Assembly (NCBI RefSeq): GCF_000367365.1
Contig: NZ_BARF01000063.1
Span: 23,831 to 87,830, forward strand
DNA length: 64,000 bases
Source of the DNA: Streptomyces prunicolor NBRC 13075
Lineage (GTDB): Bacteria > Actinomycetota > Actinomycetes > Streptomycetales > Streptomycetaceae
Direction: 5' to 3'
The notes under the pieces are model-generated. The model worked only from the letters and a program-made list of their open reading frames with translations, had not been told where the DNA came from and did not search any database. Positions 58,660 to 64,000 of the stretch are shown here, piece by piece. Numbering within the stretch: position 1 is the stretch's first letter; each line of letters opens with the position of its first letter. The position numbers were made by a program, and so were the translations under genes.

Positions 58660-59850
58660 ATGAAGGCCTATGTCGCAGGCGTCGGGATGACGAAATTCGA
58701 GAAGCCCGAGACCCGGGAGTGGCAGTACTGGGACATGGTCCGCGAGGCCGGGAACGCCGCCCTCGCGGACGCCGGGATCTCCTACACCGACGTAGAACAG
58801 GTTCCCGTCGGCTACTGCTTCCAGCCCTCGACCGCCGGCCAGCGCGCCGCCTATGAACTAGGTCTCACCGGCATCCCCGTCTACAACGTCAACAACAACT
58901 GCGCCACCGGCTCGACCGCCCTGATGCTCGCCCGGCAGCTGGTCGAGGGCGGGGCGGCGGACTGTGTGCTGGCACTGGGCTTCGAGAAGATGAAGAGGGG
59001 TGCGCTCGGCGGAGGTACCGATGGCGGCGACTTCGCGACCTCCCCCGTCGCCCGGCACTACGGCATCATGGCCGCCCGGCACGGCTTCGAGATGACCCCG
59101 CCCACCGCCCAGATCTTCGGCGACGCGGCCCGCGAACACATGGAGAAGTACGGCACGACGGAGGCCCAGCTCGCCGCCGTCGCCGCCAAGAACCACCGGC
59201 ACTCCGCGCACAACCCGTACGCCCAGTTCCAGGACGTGTACGACGTCGACGACATCCTCGCGGCGAGGGTCGTCCACCACCCCCTCACGAAACTCCAGTG
59301 CTCACCGACCTCGGACGGCGCCGCGGCGGCGGTCGTGGTCTCCGAACGCTTCGCCCAGGAACGCGAGTTGACCTGCCGGCCCGTCGAGATCGTCGCCCAG
59401 GCGATGACCACTGACACCGAGGACTCCTTCGCGTCGGGCTCGTGCATCGACGTCGTAGGGCAGCCCATGTCGCGGGCCGCCGCCCGCCAGGTCTACGAAC
59501 GGTCCGCACTCGGCATCGACGACGTGGACGTCGTAGAACTGCACGACTGCTTCTCGGTCAACGAGCTGCTGACGTACGAGGCGCTCGGCATGTGCGAGCC
59601 GGGGGAGTCCGGGAAGCTCGTCGAGTCCGGGGGGACGACGTACGGCGGGCGGTGGGTGGTCAATCCGTCCGGTGGGCTGATCTCCAAGGGGCATCCGCTG
59701 GGGGCCACCGGGATCGCCCAAGTCGCCGAGTTGGTGTGGCAGTTGAGGGGGACGGCGGGGGAGCGGCAGGTGCCGGCGGCCGAGGTGGGGCTCGCGCACA
59801 ACATCGGGTTGGGCGGGGCGGCGGTGGTGACGTTGCTGCGGGCGGCGTAG
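58660..59850 (+). CDS. Thiolase-fold lipid-transfer protein (SCP-x / Ltp type)
   Basis: This 396-residue protein is of the SCP-x thiolase group: AYVAGVGMTKFEKPETREWQYWDM at the N-terminus, NNNCATGSTALMLARQ with the reactive Cys near residue 85, and VELHDCFSVNELLTYEALG with a second Cys near 299. GGLISKGHPLGATGIAQVAELVWQL carries the activating His. Such enzymes act on sterol side chains (Ltp1-type) or transfer acyl-CoA intermediates. The KstR-type site just before the start supports a sterol/isoprenoid role with the thiolase and CYP125 at 26-28 kb. Confidence 0.87.
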   Translation: MKAYVAGVGMTKFEKPETREWQYWDMVREAGNAALADAGISYTDVEQVPVGYCFQPSTAGQRAAYELGLTGIPVYNVNNNCATGSTALMLARQLVEGGAADCVLALGFEKMKRGALGGGTDGGDFATSPVARHYGIMAARHGFEMTPPTAQIFGDAAREHMEKYGTTEAQLAAVAAKNHRHSAHNPYAQFQDVYDVDDILAARVVHHPLTKLQCSPTSDGAAAAVVVSERFAQERELTCRPVEIVAQAMTTDTEDSFASGSCIDVVGQPMSRAAARQVYERSALGIDDVDVVELHDCFSVNELLTYEALGMCEPGESGKLVESGGTTYGGRWVVNPSGGLISKGHPLGATGIAQVAELVWQLRGTAGERQVPAAEVGLAHNIGLGGAAVVTLLRAA

Positions 59851-59914
59851 GTCCTGCGGCGGTGGTACGGCTGGGGCGAAATGCCGATGCAAGGGGCACG
59901 GGCCGGTTGAGAGT

Positions 59915-61423
59915 ATGACGACCATGCCCCGAGCCGCTGATGCCCCTCCCTCCCGAATATCGCGCCCGTTCCGCCGGGGCTCGCCGCCGCCCGCCGCCTG
60001 GCTGGTCGTCGCGCTCGCCTGTGCCGGGCAGTTCCTCGTCGTCCTCGACGTGTCCGTCGTCAACGTGGCACTGCCGTCGATGCGGGCCGACCTGGGGATG
60101 AGCGCGTCCGGGCTGCAATGGGTGGTCAACGCGTACGCCATCGCCTTCGCCGGGTTCATGCTGCTGGGCGGACGGGCCGGTGACCTCTACGGCCGCAAGC
60201 GGATGTTCCTGGTCGGGCTCGCGCTGTTCACGCTGGCCTCGCTGTGCGGCGGGCTCGCCCAGGACGGCTGGCAACTGCTCCTCGCCCGGGCCGTACAGGG
60301 ACTCGGCGCCGCCGTACTGGCACCCTCGACCCTGACGATCGTCACCTCGGCGGTGTCGGAGGGCGCGGCCCGCGCCCGGGCCATCGCCACCTGGACGGCG
60401 GTCGGCGCCGGTGGCGGGGCCGCGGGCGGACTTGTCGGTGGAGTGCTCGTCGACACCCTGTCCTGGCGGTGGGTGCTGCTGATCAACGTGCCCGTCGGCG
60501 CGGTCGTGCTGCTCAGCTCCCTGCGCTGGCTCCCGGAGAGCCGCGCGGGCGACCGGCGACGGCTCGACCTGCCGGGCGCCGTCCTGATCACGGCGGGTCT
60601 CGGAGTCCTGGCGTACGGCATCTCGCAGACCGAGGCCAGGGGCTGGACGGCCGCCGCCACCCTGCTCCCGCTGGCCGCCGGACTCGCCCTGATCGCACTC
60701 TTCCTCGTCGTCGAGGCGCGTACGGCGGCTCCGCTGATGCCGCTGGGACTGTTCCGCGCGCGGGCGGTGTCGTCGGCGAACGCGGCGATGTTCGTGAACG
60801 GCTCGGCGATGTTCTCCATGTGGTTCTTCATGACCCTGTACGCGCAGAACGTCCTCGGCTACACACCGCTGGAGGCGGGACTCGCGCTGGTGCCCAGCTC
60901 CCTGGCCGTCCTCATCGGCTCCAAGTCGGCACCCCGCTTCATGCCGGTGCTCGGCGTGCGCAACGTGGCCGTGCTCGGGACGGTGATCGCCGCGCTGGGC
61001 TTCGGCTGGCAGTCCCTGATGACGGTGCGGGGCGACTACCTGACCGAGATCATGTTCCCCGGGATCCTGATGATGCTGGGCGCGGGCCTGACGGCCACGC
61101 CACTCGCCGCACTCGCCACGTCCGGGGCGGCGCCGGGGGAGGCCGGGCTGGTCTCCGGGCTGATCAACACCTCGCGCACGATGGGCGGTTCGCTGGGGCT
61201 CGCGGTCATGTCGACGATCGCGGCGGCGCGTACGGCGAGTGCCGGGGGGACGGCGGGGACGGCGGGGACGGTGGGGAGTGGCCGCGGTACGGCCGAGGCG
61301 CTGACGGAGGGGTACGCGCTGGCGTTCCGGACAGGGGCGGGGGTGCTGCTCGGTGCGGTGGTGCTGATGGTGGTGTGGCTGCCGTGGCCGCCCAGGAGGG
61401 TTTCGACGAGTTCCACGGGATGA
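59915..61423 (+). CDS. MFS transporter, DHA2/EmrB family
   Basis: This 502-residue protein has 14 membrane helices. Typical motifs are AGQFLVVLDVSVVNVALPSM, GGRAGDLYGRKRMFLVGLALFTLASL (motif A, residues about 75-101), QGLGAAVLAPSTLTIVTSAV, and SWRWVLLINVPVGAVVLL. It has a Gly/Thr-rich repeat (AGGTAGTAGTVGSG) near residue 445. It should export drug-like compounds by proton exchange. There is no adjacent regulator. The gene stands between the SCP-x-like thiolase and the sigma-factor gene. Confidence 0.9.
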   Translation: MTTMPRAADAPPSRISRPFRRGSPPPAAWLVVALACAGQFLVVLDVSVVNVALPSMRADLGMSASGLQWVVNAYAIAFAGFMLLGGRAGDLYGRKRMFLVGLALFTLASLCGGLAQDGWQLLLARAVQGLGAAVLAPSTLTIVTSAVSEGAARARAIATWTAVGAGGGAAGGLVGGVLVDTLSWRWVLLINVPVGAVVLLSSLRWLPESRAGDRRRLDLPGAVLITAGLGVLAYGISQTEARGWTAAATLLPLAAGLALIALFLVVEARTAAPLMPLGLFRARAVSSANAAMFVNGSAMFSMWFFMTLYAQNVLGYTPLEAGLALVPSSLAVLIGSKSAPRFMPVLGVRNVAVLGTVIAALGFGWQSLMTVRGDYLTEIMFPGILMMLGAGLTATPLAALATSGAAPGEAGLVSGLINTSRTMGGSLGLAVMSTIAAARTASAGGTAGTAGTVGSGRGTAEALTEGYALAFRTGAGVLLGAVVLMVVWLPWPPRRVSTSSTG

Positions 61424-61474
61424 GGCAACGGTTCGGGCGGCTCATGGACTCCTTTACATATCTAGGAGGTGCCC

Positions 61475-62023
61475 ATGGGGGATCGCGAAGAGGCTCGGGA
61501 GACTCGCGATGACGCGTTCCAGAGCTTTGTCATCGGCCGCTGGCCGCGGTTGATGCGGACGGCATTTCTTCTGACGGGGGAGCAGCACGCCGCGGAGGAC
61601 CTGGTCCAGTCGACACTCGAACAGACCTTTGTGGCCTGGCGGAAGGTCGGCTCGGCCGACGATCCGGAGGCGTACGTACGGCGCGTGATGATCAACGCGC
61701 ACGCACGCAAACACCGCAGACGGCTCAAGGAGTTCCTGGCGCCCAAGGACGACTCGGGCCTGGTGCGCGAGGTCGCCGACACCGGTGACCGCATCGCCCA
61801 GGCCGAGGACCGCAGCGCCCTGTTGCAGGCACTGGCCCAACTGCCGCCGAGGCAGCGGGAGGCGGTGGTGCTGCGGTACTGGGAGGACCTGACCGAGACA
61901 CAGACGGCCCAGGCGATGGGCTGCTCGGTCGGCGCGGTGAAGAGCAACGCGGCCAAGGGGATCGCGAAACTCCGCGCCATACCGGGACTCGCCGAGATGG
62001 TGACGCACGGAGGGCGGAAGTGA
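61475..62023 (+). CDS. SigE-family ECF RNA polymerase sigma factor
   Basis: ATG 61475 follows AGGAGGT. The 182-residue protein has sigma region 2 (WPRLMRTAFLLTGEQHAAEDLVQSTLEQTFVAWRKV, residues about 23-58) and region 4 (ALAQLPPRQREAVVLRYWEDLTETQTAQAMGCSVGAVKSNAAKGIAKLRAI, about 112-162). This is the SigE-like subgroup common in Streptomyces, which often lacks a classical anti-sigma factor. The next gene starts inside its stop codon (TGATG) and encodes a membrane protein that is the likely partner. Confidence 0.9.
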   Translation: MGDREEARETRDDAFQSFVIGRWPRLMRTAFLLTGEQHAAEDLVQSTLEQTFVAWRKVGSADDPEAYVRRVMINAHARKHRRRLKEFLAPKDDSGLVREVADTGDRIAQAEDRSALLQALAQLPPRQREAVVLRYWEDLTETQTAQAMGCSVGAVKSNAAKGIAKLRAIPGLAEMVTHGGRK

Positions 62024-62856
62024 TGAGCGCGGACCGGGAGACGAACCAGACCATGACGGACAGAGACATCGCCCTCCTGCTGGCCGACGCCGCGGACGAG
62101 GTCGAGATCGGCATAGCCCCCTACCAGGCGGTGATCCGCGGTGGCCGCCGACGCCGGGCCCGCCGTTGGGCGCTCGCGACGGCGACGGCACTGGTCATCG
62201 TCGGCACGTCGGGCGGCCTCGCGCTGGCCGGGCTGCGCGGCGGGGACGGGGGCGAGGTCACCCCCGCGGTGACCCAGAGGGCGACACAGCCGTCGACCCC
62301 GGAGGAACGGCATGTGTACACGCCGCAGCAAACCACGCTCGCGGCGGGCATCGAGCAGGGCGAGACGTGGTACGTCACGGTCGACGTGTGGGGCGCCCCC
62401 CGCACCGAGGCGGAGGCCGCGGCCCAGCTGCGGTCCATGTCCAGCCATCACGAGGAGCCCTGGGACAGGGACAACTCCTCCGCACTGGTAGGCAAGATCA
62501 CGTACTTCGTGCAACGGGCCGTCGGGACCGGCGAGCCGGAACTCCTGATGGGCGACTCGGTCTCCCCGCAGGACACCATGGCGGGCACGGACCTCAAGTC
62601 GGGCGCGTCCACCCTGGACCCGAAGAAGACCGAAGGCCCCCAGCGCGTGGTGGTCGGCCAGGTCGCCAAGACCGCACAGGAGGTCACCTGCACCTGGAAG
62701 GACGGCTCGTCCACCGTGGCCCGCAGGGTGGAGGCGGGGGCCGACATCAACAGCGACGAGGCGGCGATCCGGCCGGCGGCGGGGTCTTTGGACAACTGGT
62801 TCGTGTGCGTGGGGGCGGCGGGGACGGCTTACGAGTCGGCGGAGGTGACGAAGTAG
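62023..62856 (+). CDS. Membrane protein partner of the sigma factor, 277 aa
   Basis: ATG 62023 overlaps the sigma-factor stop by one base. The N-terminal 40 residues are acidic and helical (IALLLADAADEVEIGIAPYQAV), followed by a basic patch (RGGRRRRARRW) and one membrane helix (ALATATALVIVGTSGGLALAGL, residues about 51-72). The C-terminal 200 residues are extracytoplasmic with beta-rich blocks and two Cys (EVTCTWKDGSS, NWFVCVGAAG). No zinc-binding H-x3-C-x2-C anti-sigma motif is present, so it may be a different class of sigma regulator. Confidence 0.8.
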   Translation: MSADRETNQTMTDRDIALLLADAADEVEIGIAPYQAVIRGGRRRRARRWALATATALVIVGTSGGLALAGLRGGDGGEVTPAVTQRATQPSTPEERHVYTPQQTTLAAGIEQGETWYVTVDVWGAPRTEAEAAAQLRSMSSHHEEPWDRDNSSALVGKITYFVQRAVGTGEPELLMGDSVSPQDTMAGTDLKSGASTLDPKKTEGPQRVVVGQVAKTAQEVTCTWKDGSSTVARRVEAGADINSDEAAIRPAAGSLDNWFVCVGAAGTAYESAEVTK

Positions 62857-63167
62857 GGCGGGAGTGTGGCGGCGTGGATGAACTGGCGCCGCAGCAGGGC
62901 ACGTTCGCCTGAGGGGCATGACGTGCAGGTCCCGCCGGGCCGGCACGCCGGAAAGTGCGGTCGCCGTCGCCGGGAATGCCGTCCTGGCGGTCCTCGGGCG
63001 GGGTGTCGGCAGGGGTTCACCGTGGCGTTGGGGTGACGTGCTTCCGGCGTCGACTCCCGCCCCGTACAGAGGAGTTGACGGGATTCGCGTGAGCGTCCCG
63101 GATGGGGGCTGACCTGGGCTTTCGGTCCGTCCGCTTCTACGATCGGTGGAGCGGAGAGGGGGTCTGG
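62857..63167. other. 311-base intergenic region, nothing recognised
   Basis: The stretch between the sigma partner gene and the methyltransferase at 63168 is very GC-rich, without inverted repeats longer than seven bases that I can see and without a convincing ORF. The last 60 bases should carry the promoter of the methyltransferase. Confidence 0.6.
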
Positions 63168-63980
63168 ATGGACCGGACGGATCGGGAGCGGCGTGGGCGT
63201 GACATACGGACGGTCGACGACGTGCTCCGGCTTCTGGACGGACTGTTCGCGCCGGAGGCCGACCGTTGGAGTTCCAGGGGCGCCTCTTGGTGGGACGGGT
63301 TCTATGCCGACCGTGACAGGCCGGTGCCGTTCTTCGTGGCGAAGCCGGACGAGAACCTGGTCGGGTATGTCGACCGGGGGCTGATAGGCGGGGGCGGGGG
63401 TGGGCGTGCGCTGGACCTGGGGTGTGGTCCGGGGCGCAATGCTCTTCAACTGGCCGCGTGGGGCTTCGAGGTGGACGGGGTGGATCTGTCGCCCACGGCT
63501 GTCGCTTGGGCGGAGGAGCGGGCACGGGAGGCGGGGGTGGGGGGAGGGGAGGGGGAGGGCCCCCGGGTTCGCTTTCACTGCGGGGACGTGTTCGCCCTCG
63601 CCGGTAGTGAACTCCAACTTCCGGGCCCCTACGACCTCGTCTACGACTCCGGATGCTTCCATCACCTGCCCCCGCACCGGCGTATCAGCTACCTCGCCCT
63701 GTTGGACCAAGTCCTCGCCCCCGGCGGGTGCTTCGCGCTCACGTGCTTCGCTGCGGGTGGGATGGGATCCGAGTTGCCCGATGCCGAGCTTTATCGGGGC
63801 TCCGGGCTTCAGGGCGGGTTGGCCTACACGGCTGATGAACTGCGTTGGATATTCGGGGAGTCGGAGTTGGAGCTGGAGGAGGTCGAGCTGCGTCGGATGC
63901 GTGACGAACCTGACGCCTCGCCGTGCTTCGGGGAGAGCTTCCTCTGGACGGCGTTGTTCCGCCGGGGGACCGGGGCGTAG
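63168..63980 (+). CDS. Class I SAM-dependent methyltransferase
   Basis: ATG 63168 follows GAGAGGGGG. The 270-residue protein has an N-terminal helical region with WWDGFYADRDRPVPFFVAKPDENLV (residues about 41-65), then motif I RALDLGCGPGRNALQLAAWGFEVDGVDLS (about 79-107), GPRVRFHCGDVFAL, and PYDLVYDSGCFHHLPPHRRISYL, the tellurite/thiopurine-methyltransferase-like active-site region with D-S-G-C-F-H-H. An N-terminal extension to 63102 is open but lacks a ribosome binding site. A Gly/Glu-rich loop (VGGGEGEGP) is inserted after motif I. Confidence 0.87.
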   Translation: MDRTDRERRGRDIRTVDDVLRLLDGLFAPEADRWSSRGASWWDGFYADRDRPVPFFVAKPDENLVGYVDRGLIGGGGGGRALDLGCGPGRNALQLAAWGFEVDGVDLSPTAVAWAEERAREAGVGGGEGEGPRVRFHCGDVFALAGSELQLPGPYDLVYDSGCFHHLPPHRRISYLALLDQVLAPGGCFALTCFAAGGMGSELPDAELYRGSGLQGGLAYTADELRWIFGESELELEEVELRRMRDEPDASPCFGESFLWTALFRRGTGA

Positions 63981-64000
63981 GGCGGGGAGGGCGGGGGAGC

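Overview
The window is actinobacterial chromosome and almost certainly Streptomyces. Base composition is very GC-rich with strong third-position GC bias. Many starts are GTG or TTG, and genes are short operons on both strands. Typical Streptomyces families are present: a SARP/AfsR-type regulator, an MmyB-type HTH regulator, a SigE-family sigma factor, an I36 inhibitor, a secreted Cu/Zn SOD, and F420/LLM, TerD, DedA and DoxX proteins. No phage, transposon, tRNA, rRNA or CRISPR array is visible.

Layout. 1-3.2 kb is a small accessory patch in which a frameshifted ORF and a twice-frameshifted GNAT gene sit beside a TetR gene with a short N-terminus. 3.2-17 kb carries a ketopantoate-reductase-like gene, DedA, SodC, DoxX, an FAD/NAD(P) protein, a PhoD phosphatase and a secreted HNH protein. 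It also carries a manganese (yybP-ykoY) riboswitch with its GDT1-type exporter, a HAD phosphatase, a peptidoglycan-binding membrane protein and a frameshifted MFS transporter with a C-terminal winged helix. 17-26 kb holds GNAT, RibD-like, a paralogous-looking pair of hypothetical proteins, DUF1992, FHA, an O-methyltransferase, a GT87-PAP2 fusion, and an SDR/LysR divergent pair. 26-29 kb is a divergent thiolase/CYP125 pair. 29-38 kb holds TerD, DUF1275, a transglycosylase, MmyB with an alpha/beta hydrolase, a PP2C/SpoIIE phosphatase beside a STAND ATPase, DinB and an MBL protein. 38.5-40.3 kb is an aldehyde dehydrogenase-ferredoxin operon. 40.3-46.3 kb holds the SARP/NB-ARC/TPR regulator, an I36 inhibitor with a lipoprotein, an orphan maltokinase-cap protein and a KstR-like TetR regulator. 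46.5-49.8 kb is a tightly overlapping glycosyltransferase-methyltransferase-alpha/alpha-barrel operon. 50-64 kb includes an LLM oxidoreductase, secreted proteins, an amidase, an epoxide hydrolase, two more MFS transporters, an SCP-x-like thiolase, a sigma/membrane-partner pair and a methyltransferase.

The most interesting theme is a scattered sterol/isoprenoid-type regulon. Sites matching the published KstR motif TnnAACnnGTTnnA lie before the thiolase/CYP125 pair, between the KstR-like gene and the glycosyltransferase operon, and 12 bases before the SCP-x-like thiolase. A second shared 17-base palindrome (TCTGATGGAYCGTCAGA) lies 17-26 bases before the starts of CYP125 and the ALDH-ferredoxin operon, and a close variant lies 20 bases before the LLM oxidoreductase. 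Together these connect the P450, its likely ferredoxin, two thiolases, an aldehyde dehydrogenase and an F420-type enzyme, and they suggest that the glycosyltransferase operon belongs to the same control circuit.

A second theme is intergenic structure. One 34-base element recurs at four intergenic sites, three of them between convergent genes. There are also several tandem repeat arrays (14, 19 and 11 base units) and many perfect hairpins between convergent genes. Three reading frames are broken by 1-2 base indels, mostly in G or GC runs, so sequencing error and real gene decay both need to be considered.
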